Positions 1-9,753 are shown, counted from the stretch's first letter. The stretch is 64,000 bases of DNA from Mesorhizobium loti (GCA_002356515.1 AP017605.1:7611020-7675019); one strand, 5' to 3'. Numbers and translations are program-made. The notes: a model not told the origin generated them from the letters alone.

Positions 1-1
1 C

Positions 2-2482
2 TTCCACGCGGAGTCGCGCATCGCCGGCGAATTGCTGAAATTCGCCATGTCGGGCCAGCTCTATCGCGGCTCGAAGCCGGTGATGTGGAGCGTCGTCGAG
101 CGCACCGCATTGGCCGAGGCCGAGATCGAGTACCAGGACTATGAGTCCGATACGATCTGGGCGAAGTTTCCGGTGGCCAATCTCGTCGTTGCCAGTGTCG
201 TGGATGGGCAGCCGGCGGAACTCAATCCGGACCTGAGCGGGCGGTCGCTGGATTTGCTGGATGCCCATGTCGTCATCTGGACGACGACGCCGTGGACCAT
301 CCCGGGCAACCGCGCCGTCAGCTATTCGCCGCGCGTCGCCTATGGGCTGTACGAGGTGACGGCGGCCGAGAATGCGTTTGGCCCGCAGCCGGGTGAGAAG
401 CTGATCTTCGCCGACGCCCTTGCCGAGGACAGCCAGGCCAAGGCCAAGGTCACCTTGAAGCGCCTTCACGGCGTCAGCGCCGAACAGCTTGGAAATCTTG
501 TGCTTTCGCACCCCTTCAAGGGTCTCGGCGGCGGCTACGAGTTCCCGGTGCCGATGATCGCGGGCGATCACGTGACCGACGATGCCGGTACCGGCTTCGT
601 CCACACCGCGCCCAGCCATGGCCGCGAGGATTTCGACGCCTGGATGGACGCGGCGCCCCAATTGCGCGCACGTGGCGTTGATACCGTGATCCCCTTCACG
701 GTCGACGATGCCGGCTTCTTCACCAAGGAGGCACCGGGCTTCGGGCCGGACCGCGAGGGCGGGGCCGCGCGTGTCATTGACGACAACGGCAAGAAGGGCA
801 ACGCCAACCAGGCGGTCATCGACGAGCTGATCAAGCGCAACGCGCTGTTCGCGCGCGGCCGCCTGAAGCACAGCTACCCGCATTCCTGGCGGTCGAAGAA
901 GCCGGTCATCTTCCGCAACACGCCGCAATGGTTCGTCTACATGGACAAGGACCTCGGCGACGGCACGACGCTGCGCAGCCGCGCCTTGAAGGCCATCGAC
1001 GACACGCGCTTCGTGCCGGCCGCCGGCCAGAACCGCATCCGCGCCATGATCGAGGAGCGCCCCGACTGGGTGCTGTCGCGCCAGCGCGCCTGGGGTGTGC
1101 CGATCGCCGTCTTCGCCGATGAGGACGGCAACGTGCTGAAGGACGAGGCGGTCAACCAACGTATCATGGACGCCTTCGAGGAAGAGGGCGCCGATGCCTG
1201 GTTCGCGGCGAACGCCAAGGAACGCTTCCTCGGCAACCATGATGCTTCCAAATGGAAGCAGGTGATGGACATCCTCGACGTCTGGTTCGATTCGGGCTCG
1301 ACCCATGTCTTTACGCTGGAGGATCGGCCCGACCTGAAGTGGCCGGCCGACGTCTATCTCGAAGGCTCCGACCAGCATCGCGGCTGGTTCCACTCCTCGC
1401 TGCTCGAAAGCTGCGGCACCAGGGGCAGGGCGCCTTACGACACCGTCGTCACCCACGGCTTCACCATGGACGAAGACGGACGCAAGATGTCGAAGTCGCT
1501 TGGCAACACGGTGGTGCCGCAGGACGTCATCAAGCAGTCCGGCGCCGACATCCTGCGCCTGTGGGTGGTGACGACGGACTATTGGGAAGATCAGCGGCTC
1601 GGCAAGAACGTGCTGCAGACCAACATCGACGCCTACCGCAAACTGCGCAACACCATCCGCTGGATGCTGGGCACGCTCGCCCATGACGATGGCGAGACCG
1701 TGCCGCTGGAAGCGATGCCGGAGCTGGAGCGGCTGATGCTGCATCGGCTGGCCGAACTCGATGAGGTGGTGCGCCAGGGCTACGATGCCTTCGAGTTCAA
1801 GCGCGTCACCCGCGCGCTCATCGATTTCATGGTGGTCGAGCTGTCGGCCTTCTATTTCGACATCCGCAAGGACGCGCTCTACTGCGACGCACCGTCGAGC
1901 GTGAAACGCAAGGCCTCGGTTCAGGTGGTGCGCCATCTGTTCGAATGTCTGGTGAAATGGCTGGCGCCGATGCTGCCCTTCACCATGGAAGAGGCCTGGC
2001 TCGACCGGCATCCCGATGCCGTGTCGGTGCATCTCGACCAGTTTCCGGAAATCCCGGCGGGCTGGAAGAATGAGGCGCTGGCGGAAAAATGGCGCAAGGT
2101 CAGGCAGGTGCGCCGCGTCGTCACCGGCGCGCTCGAGATTGCGCGTGCCCAGAAGGTGATCGGCTCCTCGCTGGAGGCGGTGCCGGTCGTCACCATCAAC
2201 GACGCGACGCTCGAGGCAGCGATAGCGGACGTCGACATGGCCGAGATGGCGATCACCAGCGATCTCGTCATTGTCCGAGGCAAGGTGCCGGAAGGCGCCT
2301 TCACGCTCGACGATGTCAAGGGCGTCGCCGTTGTTGTCGAGAAGGCGGAGGACCGCGGCCTGGTCAAATGCGCGCGTTCCTGGCGCTACACGGCCGATGT
2401 CGGACAGGATCCTGCATTTCCCGATGTCTCGGCGCGCGACGCCGCCGTGCTGCATGAGCTGAAGGCGCTCAGCCGGCTTTAG
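2..2482 (+). CDS. ileS: Isoleucyl-tRNA synthetase, 3' part (N-terminus outside window)
   Basis: Class I aminoacyl-tRNA synthetase that charges tRNA-Ile in the cytoplasm. The frame is open to the left edge, so about 826 C-terminal residues are seen and the HIGH-containing N-terminus is missing. Visible are the CP1 editing domain ([25 protein letters not shown]), the synthetic core ([12 protein letters not shown]), the KMSKS loop at nt 1484-1498 and the anticodon-binding region. In the C-terminal segment that carries a four-Cys zinc site in many bacterial IleS proteins, only one Cys is left ([13 protein letters not shown], then VSARD where the second Cys pair would be), so the zinc site looks degenerate. 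This is probably normal for the lineage. Stop TAG at 2480-2482. Confidence 0.97.
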   Translation, partial: FHAESRIAGELLKFAMSGQLYRGSKPVMWSVVERTALAEAEIEYQDYESDTIWAKFPVANLVVASVVDGQPAELNPDLSGRSLDLLDAHVVIWTTTPWTIPGNRAVSYSPRVAYGLYEVTAAENAFGPQPGEKLIFADALAEDSQAKAKVTLKRLHGVSAEQLGNLVLSHPFKGLGGGYEFPVPMIAGDHVTDDAGTGFVHTAPSHGREDFDAWMDAAPQLRARGVDTVIPFTVDDAGFFTKEAPGFGPDREGGAARVIDDNGKKGNANQAVIDELIKRNALFARGRLKHSYPHSWRSKKPVIFRNTPQWFVYMDKDLGDGTTLRSRALKAIDDTRFVPAAGQNRIRAMIEERPDWVLSRQRAWGVPIAVFADEDGNVLKDEAVNQRIMDAFEEEGADAWFAANAKERFLGNHDASKWKQVMDILDVWFDSGSTHVFTLEDRPDLKWPADVYLEGSDQHRGWFHSSLLESCGTRGRAPYDTVVTHGFTMDEDGRKMSKSLGNTVVPQDVIKQSGADILRLWVVTTDYWEDQRLGKNVLQTNIDAYRKLRNTIRWMLGTLAHDDGETVPLEAMPELERLMLHRLAELDEVVRQGYDAFEFKRVTRALIDFMVVELSAFYFDIRKDALYCDAPSSVKRKASVQVVRHLFECLVKWLAPMLPFTMEEAWLDRHPDAVSVHLDQFPEIPAGWKNEALAEKWRKVRQVRRVVTGALEIARAQKVIGSSLEAVPVVTINDATLEAAIADVDMAEMAITSDLVIVRGKVPEGAFTLDDVKGVAVVVEKAEDRGLVKCARSWRYTADVGQDPAFPDVSARDAAVLHELKALSRL

Positions 2483-2486
2483 GTGC

Positions 2487-2553
2487 ATGTCGTCCAAAAG
2501 CATGCCCTCGGGGCCTGACCCTAGGGTGTGCCGCGGTTTTAGGAAAACGACAT
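2487..2553. repeat. Short inverted-repeat element downstream of ileS
   Basis: Arms ATGTCGT (2487-2493) and ACGACAT (2547-2553) enclose about 53 bp. It resembles short intergenic palindromic repeats common in Mesorhizobium genomes, but no second copy is visible in this window. A separate small hairpin (GGGCGG...CCGCCC, about 2585-2603) follows and lacks a T-tract. Confidence 0.4.
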
Positions 2554-2754
2554 CCACCCGATCAATAGTGCACAAATGCCACGCCGGGCGGTGCAAATCC
2601 GCCCGTGCGTTGCCCTTAACGAGTGGTTGAGGTAAACACGCGAAACTCCGGAAGACAAATTGTCGCCGGATTTCCGTCGCAAGTGCTTGGACGATGGGGA
2701 TCGGTCATAAGACCGGTGGCGATCGAGAGGCTGTCTAGAGTGGGACTTTTTGGC

Positions 2755-3429
2755 ATGACCGAGAGATATAACGCGCGCCTTGCGCTGCTGGCGCCGCTTT
2801 TCGCATCGGGCCTTGCTTTATCCGGCTGCATGGGTTCTCCGACCTACGGAACCGATAAGACCGCGGCCGAACAGCTGGCCGGCGATCTCACCGGCGCCGT
2901 TTCCTTCGCGCCCAAACACAAGGACCCGATCGACTACAAGCCGCGCCCCACCTTGGTGAAGCCAGCTCCCGGACAGAAGGACGCGCTGCCTGCACCGCAG
3001 GAAAGCATCGAAACGGCAAGCGCCGAATGGCCCGAATCGCCCGAGCAGCGCCGCGCGCGGCTGCGCGCTGACGCCACGGCCCACCAGAATGATCCGAGCT
3101 ATCAGGCTGAGATCGTCGATGATGTGCAGACCGATCCGGCCTCGGTGAAAAAGGCGATGGCGGATTCAGGCTCCAGCCACCCGCCGGCATGGACGCCCGC
3201 GGACTCCGACAAGGGCCGCGCCGCCGAAATCCAGCGTCGTCTTGCAGAGGGCAAACAGGGCGATCCCAACACCCGCAAATACCTGAGCGAACCACCCTTG
3301 GCCTACCGTGTCGCGTCCGACACAGCGCCGCAGAACGAACTCGGCGAGGACGAATACAAGAAGGAGCGCCGCCTGAAGAAGCAGGCGGAAGGCAAGAAGG
3401 GCTGGTTTGACTGGTTGCCGTCCCTCTAA
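2755..3429 (+). CDS. Putative outer-membrane lipoprotein of unknown function
   Basis: About 224 aa. The N-terminus has a basic start, a hydrophobic stretch and a lipobox (ALSGC, Cys about residue 24), so it is predicted to be lipidated and anchored in the outer membrane facing the periplasm. The rest is hydrophilic and rich in Pro, Lys and Glu, with no catalytic motif recognised, and ends in a basic stretch followed by GWFDWLPSL. ATG at 2755 puts the signal peptide at the N-terminus; a GTG at 2740 is the other good start, while the longest frame (2623) would bury the signal. It is monocistronic, and a hairpin separates it from the convergent tadA. Confidence 0.75.
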   Translation: MTERYNARLALLAPLFASGLALSGCMGSPTYGTDKTAAEQLAGDLTGAVSFAPKHKDPIDYKPRPTLVKPAPGQKDALPAPQESIETASAEWPESPEQRRARLRADATAHQNDPSYQAEIVDDVQTDPASVKKAMADSGSSHPPAWTPADSDKGRAAEIQRRLAEGKQGDPNTRKYLSEPPLAYRVASDTAPQNELGEDEYKKERRLKKQAEGKKGWFDWLPSL

Positions 3430-3435
3430 GAACGG

Positions 3436-3469
3436 CCACGCCGCCCCCTTACGGAGGGGCATGGCGTGG
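3436..3469. terminator. Bidirectional hairpin between lipoprotein gene and tadA
   Basis: CCACGCC (3436-3442) pairs with GGCGTGG (3463-3469), with an inner CCCC/GGGG stem. It lies in the 41-bp gap between two convergent genes, the expected place for a shared intrinsic terminator, although no clear T-run follows. Confidence 0.6.
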
Positions 3470-3470
3470 T

Positions 3471-3920
3471 TCAGTCACGACGTTCCTTGAAAAAATCCTT
3501 CAGCAGCAGGGCCGCTTCGGTCTCGCCCATGCCCGGATAGACGTCTGGCGTATGGTGGCAAGTCGGCGAGGCGAAGAAGCGTACGCCATTGACGACCGCA
3601 CCGCCCTTTTCGTCGGCGGCGCCGAAGTAAAGCCGGCGCAACCTGGCGAAGGAAATGGCGCCGGCACACATCGCGCAAGGCTCCAGCGTCACATAGAGAT
3701 CGTGGCCGGTGAGCCGTTCGGCCGAGAGTTTCCCACAGGCTTCGCGGATCACCAACATCTCGGCATGCGCCGTCGGATCGGCAAGCTCGCGGGTGCGGTT
3801 GCCGGCTTTTGCAAGGACCGTGCTGCCGCTGGCGATGACGGCGCCGACCGGCACTTCGCCGCGCAAGCCAGCCGCTTCGGCCTCTTTTAGCGCCAGCGCC
3901 ATGAAATCCGGCCGCTTCAC
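3471..3920 (-). CDS. tadA: tRNA-specific adenosine deaminase (TadA)
   Basis: Zinc-dependent deaminase that converts wobble adenosine 34 of tRNA-Arg(ACG) to inosine. 149 aa, the usual size. The cytidine/deoxycytidylate-deaminase signature is intact: HAEMLVIREA supplies the zinc-binding His and the proton-shuttling Glu, and PCAMCAGAI the two zinc-binding Cys. The start is a GTG at 3920 with a purine-rich AGGAATGGAA upstream; an in-frame ATG lies at 3902. It is convergent with the lipoprotein gene. Another deaminase of the superfamily (guanine deaminase) is less likely given the short length and motif spacing. Confidence 0.93.
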   Translation of the reverse strand: MKRPDFMALALKEAEAAGLRGEVPVGAVIASGSTVLAKAGNRTRELADPTAHAEMLVIREACGKLSAERLTGHDLYVTLEPCAMCAGAISFARLRRLYFGAADEKGGAVVNGVRFFASPTCHHTPDVYPGMGETEAALLLKDFFKERRD

Positions 3921-3981
3921 GCTGGTTCCATTCCTATTATCTCCTCGCCACTCCAGGCTTTTGGTTTTCGTTTGTCTTTTC

Positions 3982-4087
3982 GGGAAAACCAGTCTCCACT
4001 TTTCGCTGACAAACTCTGATGATCCTGTTTTTCAGGGAAAACCGGTTTCCACTTTTCCCTGACAAACTCTGGCGATCCTGTTATTGA
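3982..4087. repeat. Two tandem copies of a 53-bp intergenic repeat
   Basis: Copies at 3982-4034 and 4035-4087 both open with GGGAAAACC and share the core CTGACAAACTCT then GATCCTGTT. They differ at a handful of positions. They lie between the divergently transcribed tadA and the RluB gene and encode nothing convincing. Confidence 0.75.
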
Positions 4088-4097
4088 GCGCATCAAC

Positions 4098-4121
4098 CCG
4101 AAAATCGGACTCGATTTTCGG
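4098..4121. repeat. Perfect 10-bp-stem palindrome upstream of rluB-like gene
   Basis: CCGAAAATCG and CGATTTTCGG are perfect inverted repeats with a 4-nt loop (GACT), directly downstream of the tandem 53-bp repeats. It may be a mosaic intergenic repeat or a hairpin in the 5' leader of the downstream gene. Confidence 0.65.
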
Positions 4122-4214
4122 AAATGATCATGCGCCAAATCAAAGTGCACCAGCGTTCGTTGCGCGCCCGAAAGGATGCGCCACGCTGTAGCAGCGCAAA
4201 CGGACAAAGGCCAC

Positions 4215-6200
4215 ATGGACGACAACGACAAGAAATCTCCGCGCCAAAAAGGCCCGGGCAAGAAACCTGCGGCTCCGCGAGGCGGCGGCAAGCCATCCTT
4301 CGGCGCCAAGAAACCTTACGCGCCGCGCGGCGATCGGCCGATGGCCGCCGAGGGCGAACGCCCAAAGCGCGACTTCAAGGGCGGCGACAAGCCGTTCAGC
4401 AAGGGGCCACGCCCAGCGGGCAAGCCCTATGAAAAGCGCGAAGGGCCACGCAAGCCCTACGCGCCGCGCGGCGACCGTCCGATGGCGGCCGAAAGCGAGC
4501 GCAAGCCCTATGAGAAGCGCGAAGGACCGCGCAAGCCCTACGCGCCGCGTGGCGACCGTCCGATGGCGGCCGAAGGCGAGCGCAAGCCCTATGAGAAGCG
4601 CGAAGGACCGCGCAAGCCCTACGCGCCGCGCGGCGACCGCCCGGTTGCCGCTTCGGCGGAGGGTGGTGAAAAGCGTTTCGACCGTCCCAAGCGTGATTTC
4701 GGCGATCGTCCGAAGCGTGACTTTTCTGACCGTCCCAAGCGCGACTTCAGTGATCGCCCGAAGCGTGACTTCGGTGATCGGCCGCAAGCGGCATCGGGCG
4801 GCGGCTTCAAGCCGCGCCCACGGCCCGCCGAGGCCACGGAAGAGGCCGGCGAGCGCATCGCCAAGCGGTTGGCGCGCGCCGGCCTTGCCTCGCGCCGCGA
4901 CGCCGAGGAATTGATTGCGGCCGGCCGCGTCAAGGTCAACGGTCGTGCTCTGACTTCGCCGGCTTTCAATGTCATGCCTGGCGACATCATCCATCTCGAC
5001 GGCATGGAGATCCCGCCGATCGAACGCACGCGCCTGTTCCTGTTCCACAAGCCGGCCGGCGTCGTCACCACCAACCGCGATCCCGAGGGCCGCAAGACGG
5101 TCTTCGACGTGCTGCCGGCCGAATTGCCGCGGCTGATGACCATTGGCCGGCTCGACATCAACACCGAAGGCCTGCTGCTGCTCACCAATGATGGCGGCCT
5201 GTCGCGCGTGCTAGAACTGCCGGCCACCGGCTGGCTGCGCCGCTACCGCGTGCGCGTCCACGGCAAGGTCGAGGAAAGCGCGCTCGCCGGCCTGCGTGAA
5301 GGCATTGCCGTCGACGGCGTCTTCTATGGCGCCATCGAGGCCAGCCTCGACCGCGAGCAGGGCTCCAATGCCTGGCTGACGATCGGTCTGCGCGAAGGCA
5401 AGAACCGTGAGGTCAGGAACATCCTCGGTGCGCTCGGCCTCGACGTGACGCGGCTGATCCGCATCTCCTACGGCCCATTCCAGCTCGAGGATCTTCCCGA
5501 GGGCCATGTGCTGGAGATCAAGGGCCGCGTGCTGCGCGACCAACTGGGCGAGCGCCTGGTGGAGGAATCCGGCGCCAATTTCGACGCCGAGATAACAAAG
5601 CCGTTTTCCAACAAGCCGGTGCGGCGCACTGAAGTTCGCGAACCAGAACCCGAACGGCCGAAATTCACACGCGACGGCGAGCGCCGGCCGATCGGCGAGG
5701 GCGGGCTGATCAAGAACCGCAAGCGCCGCGAAGGCAGCCGCGATGAGGCACTCGGCAAGTTGTCGACCAGTCCCGACAGAGCCGAGAGGCCGGAAAAGAG
5801 CTTTGGCGAACGCGGCCCGAGGCCCGAACGCGGCGGCTTTGGCGACAAACCCCGTGGCAGTTTCGGCGACAAGCCGCGTGGTGGCTTCGGCGACAAGCCT
5901 CGCGGTGGTTTTGGCGGCAAGAAAACCGAGCGCGAGCAGCGGCCGATCGAGCCGCCCGGCCAGCGCAAGGCCAATGTCTGGATGGCGCCCGGTGCTAGGC
6001 CGATCGGCAAGGGCAGGGCGGAAGCCGACGCCGCCAAGGCGGCGGACGCCAAGGCGCGCAAGGCCTCGTTCAAGCCGTCCTATGGCAAGCCCGCTGGCAA
6101 ACCGGGCGGCGCGAAGCCGTTCGGCAAGCCACGTGGCGAGCGTCCGGCCGGTGGCGGTGAACGGCCGCGCGGCGGCCCCAAGGGTCCCCGCACAAGATGA
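4215..6200 (+). CDS. RluB/RsuA-family rRNA pseudouridine synthase with long repetitive extensions
   Basis: Converts a uridine of rRNA (23S U2605-like for RluB) to pseudouridine. The 661-aa product far exceeds the roughly 250-300 aa core. Residues 1 to about 215 are a Lys/Arg/Pro/Gly-rich low-complexity tail holding a 27-aa repeat (nt 4422-4649, period 81) and four copies of PKRDF[GS]DR. An S4 RNA-binding domain follows (RIAKRLARAGLASRRDAEEL), then the catalytic domain with GRLDINTEGLLLL containing the catalytic Asp. Another disordered tail (GDKPRGGF repeats) ends the protein. ATG 4215 is preferred over 4176 because ACAAAGG lies just upstream. It overlaps rsmD by ATGA, so the two rRNA modification genes are coupled. 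Confidence 0.92.
   Translation: MDDNDKKSPRQKGPGKKPAAPRGGGKPSFGAKKPYAPRGDRPMAAEGERPKRDFKGGDKPFSKGPRPAGKPYEKREGPRKPYAPRGDRPMAAESERKPYEKREGPRKPYAPRGDRPMAAEGERKPYEKREGPRKPYAPRGDRPVAASAEGGEKRFDRPKRDFGDRPKRDFSDRPKRDFSDRPKRDFGDRPQAASGGGFKPRPRPAEATEEAGERIAKRLARAGLASRRDAEELIAAGRVKVNGRALTSPAFNVMPGDIIHLDGMEIPPIERTRLFLFHKPAGVVTTNRDPEGRKTVFDVLPAELPRLMTIGRLDINTEGLLLLTNDGGLSRVLELPATGWLRRYRVRVHGKVEESALAGLREGIAVDGVFYGAIEASLDREQGSNAWLTIGLREGKNREVRNILGALGLDVTRLIRISYGPFQLEDLPEGHVLEIKGRVLRDQLGERLVEESGANFDAEITKPFSNKPVRRTEVREPEPERPKFTRDGERRPIGEGGLIKNRKRREGSRDEALGKLSTSPDRAERPEKSFGERGPRPERGGFGDKPRGSFGDKPRGGFGDKPRGGFGGKKTEREQRPIEPPGQRKANVWMAPGARPIGKGRAEADAAKAADAKARKASFKPSYGKPAGKPGGAKPFGKPRGERPAGGGERPRGGPKGPRTR
4422..4649 (+). 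repeat. Intragenic 81-bp tandem repeat (N-terminal tail of pseudouridine synthase)
   Basis: Units start at 4422, 4503 and 4584 and encode KPYEKREGPRKPYAPRGDRP followed by MAAE[SG]ER; the last unit is incomplete. A related half unit lies upstream near 4311. The high similarity of the DNA units suggests slippage or unequal recombination. Confidence 0.85.
4686..4781 (+). repeat. Intragenic 24-bp repeat encoding PKRDF[GS]DR, four copies
   Basis: Four consecutive 24-bp units in the same reading frame as the pseudouridine synthase. They add a strongly basic, probably disordered RNA-binding tract. A comparable 24-bp repeat (GDKPRG[SG]F, three copies) is found at 5841-5912 in the C-terminal tail. 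Confidence 0.8.
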
Positions 6201-6751
6201 GAATCGTCGGCGGTGAGTTTCGTGGGCGTCCGCTGGCGACGCCCCGCAGCAGCGCCATCCGTCCGACGACCGACCGCACCCGCGAGGCCGTCTTCAACGT
6301 GCTGGCGCATCGCTTTGCCGAGCATTTGGACGGCGCGCGCGTGCTGGACCTGTTTGCCGGCACCGGCGCGCTTGGTCTGGAAGCGCTGTCGCGCGGCGCG
6401 TCCTATGGCGTCTTCATCGAGGAATCGGCCGAAGGCCGCGGCCTGATCCGCGACAATGTCGAGGCCTTTGGCCTGACCGGACGCACCAAGATTTTTCGCC
6501 GCGACGCCACCGGCCTTGGCGAGGCGGGCACGCTGGCGCCATTCGGTCTCGTCTTCGCCGACCCGCCCTATGGCAAGGGACTTGGCGAGCGCGCCTTGCA
6601 GTCGGCGAAGGCCGGCGGCTGGCTGCGGCCCGGCGCGCTGTGCGTGGTCGAGGAGACCGCGGCGGTTCCCTTCGAGCCGGGCCCAAGCTTTGCCGTGCTG
6701 GATGAGCGCAACTATGGCGAGACCATCATCCGTTTCATCGAGGCTGCCTGA
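6197..6751 (+). CDS. rsmD: 16S rRNA (guanine966-N2)-methyltransferase RsmD
   Basis: SAM-dependent Rossmann-fold methyltransferase acting on G966 of 16S rRNA during 30S assembly. 184 aa, normal length. It starts MRIVGGEFRGRPL, carries the SAM-binding motif I (VLDLFAGTGALGLEALSRGA) and the catalytic DPPYGKG motif (N6/N2-methyltransferase type). The ATG overlaps the TGA of the upstream pseudouridine synthase by 4 nt, indicating translational coupling. Confidence 0.95.
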   Translation: MRIVGGEFRGRPLATPRSSAIRPTTDRTREAVFNVLAHRFAEHLDGARVLDLFAGTGALGLEALSRGASYGVFIEESAEGRGLIRDNVEAFGLTGRTKIFRRDATGLGEAGTLAPFGLVFADPPYGKGLGERALQSAKAGGWLRPGALCVVEETAAVPFEPGPSFAVLDERNYGETIIRFIEAA

Positions 6752-6848
6752 TACGCCTGCGTTGCGGCGGCCTCTTTGCCGCCGCCTTTGCCGGCAACAA
6801 CAATTCACTTTGCTTGTCGCCTGCACCTTGCCCTATCGTCGTACCCAA

Positions 6849-6947
6849 GCAATTCCAGGAAAAGTGTTATGCGGTTTTCCGTCCGGAATTGCGTCAGAAC
6901 AAAGAGACAGAGCAGTTCAGCGTTTCCGTGAAACGGTGAACTGCTCT
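6849..6947. repeat. Dispersed two-hairpin repeat, copy A
   Basis: A roughly 99-bp element made of an outer pair CAATTCC...GGAATTG followed by a strong hairpin (GAGCAGTTCA paired with TGAACTGCTC, inner TTTC/GAAA). A second copy lies at 19763-19861. The hairpin arms differ between the copies but stay complementary. It fills most of the gap between rsmD and the M16 peptidase. Confidence 0.85.
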
Positions 6948-6964
6948 ACAAACCGGAGCCATTG

Positions 6965-8353
6965 ATGACATTTCAGGCTGAATGGCTGCAGGGAACACTG
7001 CTGGCAACGTCGCTGGCCTTCACGCTCACCGGCTCCGCGCTGGCAGATAGCGCCGTGCCGCCCAACACCAAGTCGGCCGAGTTCAAGGTGACGGATTTCC
7101 TGCTCGACAACGGCATGGAGGTGGTCGTCATCCCTGATCACCGCGCGCCAATCGTCACCCATATGGTGTGGTACAAGATCGGCAGTGCCGACGAGCCGCC
7201 CGGCAAATCCGGCATCGCCCATTTCTTCGAACATCTGATGTTCAAGGCGACGACACATCATGCGGCCGGCGAGTTCGACCGCGCCGTCTCCGACATTGGC
7301 GGCTCCAACAACGCTTTCACCTCCTACGACTACACCGCTTTCCACGAGACGGTGGCGCCGTCGGCGCTCGAGCAGATGATGGGCTTCGAGGCCGACCGCA
7401 TGCGCAACCTCATCCTCACCGACGATGTCATCAAGACCGAGCGCGATGTCATCCTCGAGGAGCGCCGCTCGCGCATCGACAACAATCCGCAGGCGGTGCT
7501 CGACGAGGAAGTCGATGCCACGCTCTGGCAAAACCAGCCCTATCGCATCCCCGTCATCGGCTGGATGCAGGAGATGGAACAGCTGAACCGCATCGACGCC
7601 ACCGCCTTCTATGACAAATACTATCGGCCCAACAACGCCGTGCTCATCGTGGCCGGCGATGTCGAACCCGCCATGGTCAAGGCGCTGGCCGAAAAAACCT
7701 ATGGCAAGGTAGCGCGCGGCCCGAACCTGCCGCCGCGCATCCGCCCGGTCGAGCCGGAGCAGAACACCAAACGCACCGTCACGCTCTCCGACGCCCGCGT
7801 CAGTGTGCCGAGTTTCTCGACGCAATGGGTGGTGCCATCCTACCACACCGCCAAGCCGGGCGAGGCCGAAGCGCTTGACCTCCTGGCCGAAATCCTCGGC
7901 GGCGGCAACCGCAGCCGGCTCTACCAGGCCCTGGTCGTCCAGCAAGGCATCGCTTCCAGCGCCGGTGCGTATTTCCAGGGCACCATGCTCGACGACACCA
8001 ATTTCACCGTCTATGGCGCGCCGCGCGGCGACGCCAAGCTCGCCGACGTTGAGGCCGCGGTCGATGCGGAGGTGGCGCGCATCGCCAGCGGCGGCGTCAC
8101 GGCGGACGAGCTCGAAAAGGCCAAGGACCGCTATGTCAGGTCGATGGTCTTTGCCCGCGACAAGCAGGATTCCATGGCCGAAATCTATGGCTCGACCCTC
8201 GCCACCGGCGGCAATGTGCAGGACGTCCAGCAATGGCCTGACCGCATCCGCAAGGTCACGGCGGACGAGATCAAGGCCGTCGCCGCGCGCTATTTGGTGC
8301 TCGCCTGCTCGACCACTGGCTATCTCTTGCCGCAGCAACAGGCGGGGAATTGA
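6965..8353 (+). CDS. M16-family zinc metallopeptidase, catalytic subunit
   Basis: Pitrilysin/processing-peptidase-type protease, 462 aa. An N-terminal signal peptide (cleavage near SALAD) suggests periplasmic location. The inverted zinc motif HXXEH is intact (HFFEHLMF, about residue 80), with a distal Glu expected in the [10 protein letters not shown] region. The C-terminal half is the second M16 domain. ATG 6965 is chosen over an upstream TTG at 6962. It overlaps the following M16 gene by ATGA, matching the catalytic/non-catalytic pairs of this family. The substrate is unknown. Confidence 0.93.
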   Translation: MTFQAEWLQGTLLATSLAFTLTGSALADSAVPPNTKSAEFKVTDFLLDNGMEVVVIPDHRAPIVTHMVWYKIGSADEPPGKSGIAHFFEHLMFKATTHHAAGEFDRAVSDIGGSNNAFTSYDYTAFHETVAPSALEQMMGFEADRMRNLILTDDVIKTERDVILEERRSRIDNNPQAVLDEEVDATLWQNQPYRIPVIGWMQEMEQLNRIDATAFYDKYYRPNNAVLIVAGDVEPAMVKALAEKTYGKVARGPNLPPRIRPVEPEQNTKRTVTLSDARVSVPSFSTQWVVPSYHTAKPGEAEALDLLAEILGGGNRSRLYQALVVQQGIASSAGAYFQGTMLDDTNFTVYGAPRGDAKLADVEAAVDAEVARIASGGVTADELEKAKDRYVRSMVFARDKQDSMAEIYGSTLATGGNVQDVQQWPDRIRKVTADEIKAVAARYLVLACSTTGYLLPQQQAGN

Positions 8354-9753
8354 TGATGAACTCGATGCATATGCGCGAGGCAGTGAAAGCGGGTGACCTT
8401 CTCCCCTTGGCGGACAAGGAAAGACCGCGCGTGGGCGCCGCCCTCGCAACCCTCTTCCTCTCCATCCTCTTCCTGGTCCTGCCCGCACTAGCCGCCCGCG
8501 CCATGGACATCCAGCAGGTCACCTCGCCAAAAGGCATCACTGCCTGGCTGGTCGAGGATTATTCGGTCCCGATCGTCGCCGTCCGCTTCGTCTTCGATGG
8601 CGGCTCGACGCAGGATCCGGTGGGCAAGGAGGGTCTGGCCAATCTGATGACCGGCCTGTTCGACGAGGGCGCCGGGCCGCTCGATTCGGAAGCCTTCCAG
8701 ATCAGGCTCGACGATGCCGGCGCCGAGATGAGTTTCGAGGAGACCCGTGACGGCGTCTATGGCTCCATGCGTATGCTGGCCGAACAGCGCGACGAGGCGT
8801 TCGACCTGTTGCGGCTGGCGGTCAACGAGCCGCGCTTCGATCAGGCGCCGATCGACCGCATCCGCGCCCAGATCCTGTCCGGCATCATCGCCACCGAGAA
8901 CGATCCCGACACGGTGGCGCAGCACAAATGGGCGCGCGCCATCTATGGCGACCACCCCTATTCGCGCTCCGACCAGGGCTCCAGGCAGAGCATCGCCGCG
9001 ATCACGCAGGACGATCTGAAAACCCTGCACAAGGCGGTCTTCGCGCGCGGCGGCCTGCATGTCGCCGTGGTCGGCGCCATCGACGCCGAGACCCTGAAGA
9101 AAAAGCTGGACATGGTGTTCGGCGACCTGCCCCAGAAACAGGCGCTCACCCCGGTCGCCGATGTCGAGCCGAAGCTCGCACAGCGCCTCGAGGTCAATTA
9201 CGACCTGCCGCAGACTTCGCTGCAACTCGCCTGGCCGGGCGTGAAACGCAAGTCGGCGGATTTCTTCCCCGCCGTGCTGATGAACGAGATCCTTGGCGGC
9301 GGCACCTTTACCTCGCGCCTTTACCAGGAGGTGCGCGAAAAGCGCGGGCTGGCCTATGGCGTCAACTCCTCGCTGGTCAACCAGGACCATGCCGACGCGC
9401 TGATCGTCACCACCGGCACGCGTTCCGACCGCGTGGCCGAGACACTCGGCATTGTCCGCGACGTCGCCAGGCAGTTGGCTGAGGATGGCCCGACCGAGGC
9501 TGAGCTCGCGGCAACCAAGAAATACCTGATCGGCGCCTATGCCATCAGCAATCTGGACTCTTCGAGTTCCATCGCCGCGACGCTGGTCGAATTGCAGCTT
9601 GACGATCTCGGCATAGACTACATGCAGCGCCGCGCCGGTTACATCAACGCGGTGACGCTCGACCAGGTCAAGGCGGCGGCGAAAAAGCTGCTGACCGCCG
9701 AGCCGACCATCATGGTGGTCGGGCCGCCGCTGGCCGGAGCCGGCAAGGGATGA
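8353..9753 (+). CDS. M16-family peptidase-like protein, non-catalytic partner
   Basis: 466-aa M16 homologue. A hydrophobic N-terminal segment (about residues 28-50) suggests export. Where the upstream paralogue has HXXEH, this protein reads MTGLFDEGAG, so the zinc ligands are missing and it is predicted to be the inactive partner of a heterodimeric protease. Later regions (VVGAIDAETLKKKL, GGGTFTSRLYQEVREKRGLAYGV) are typical of the family and include the R-Y substrate-binding pair. It overlaps both neighbours by 4 nt and so belongs to a three-gene operon. Confidence 0.92.
   Translation: MMNSMHMREAVKAGDLLPLADKERPRVGAALATLFLSILFLVLPALAARAMDIQQVTSPKGITAWLVEDYSVPIVAVRFVFDGGSTQDPVGKEGLANLMTGLFDEGAGPLDSEAFQIRLDDAGAEMSFEETRDGVYGSMRMLAEQRDEAFDLLRLAVNEPRFDQAPIDRIRAQILSGIIATENDPDTVAQHKWARAIYGDHPYSRSDQGSRQSIAAITQDDLKTLHKAVFARGGLHVAVVGAIDAETLKKKLDMVFGDLPQKQALTPVADVEPKLAQRLEVNYDLPQTSLQLAWPGVKRKSADFFPAVLMNEILGGGTFTSRLYQEVREKRGLAYGVNSSLVNQDHADALIVTTGTRSDRVAETLGIVRDVARQLAEDGPTEAELAATKKYLIGAYAISNLDSSSSIAATLVELQLDDLGIDYMQRRAGYINAVTLDQVKAAAKKLLTAEPTIMVVGPPLAGAGKG

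Noticed and set aside
6917..8488. A 523-codon minus-strand frame over the first M16 gene
   Set aside because: Antisense to a peptidase with intact HXXEH; no similarity or RBS.
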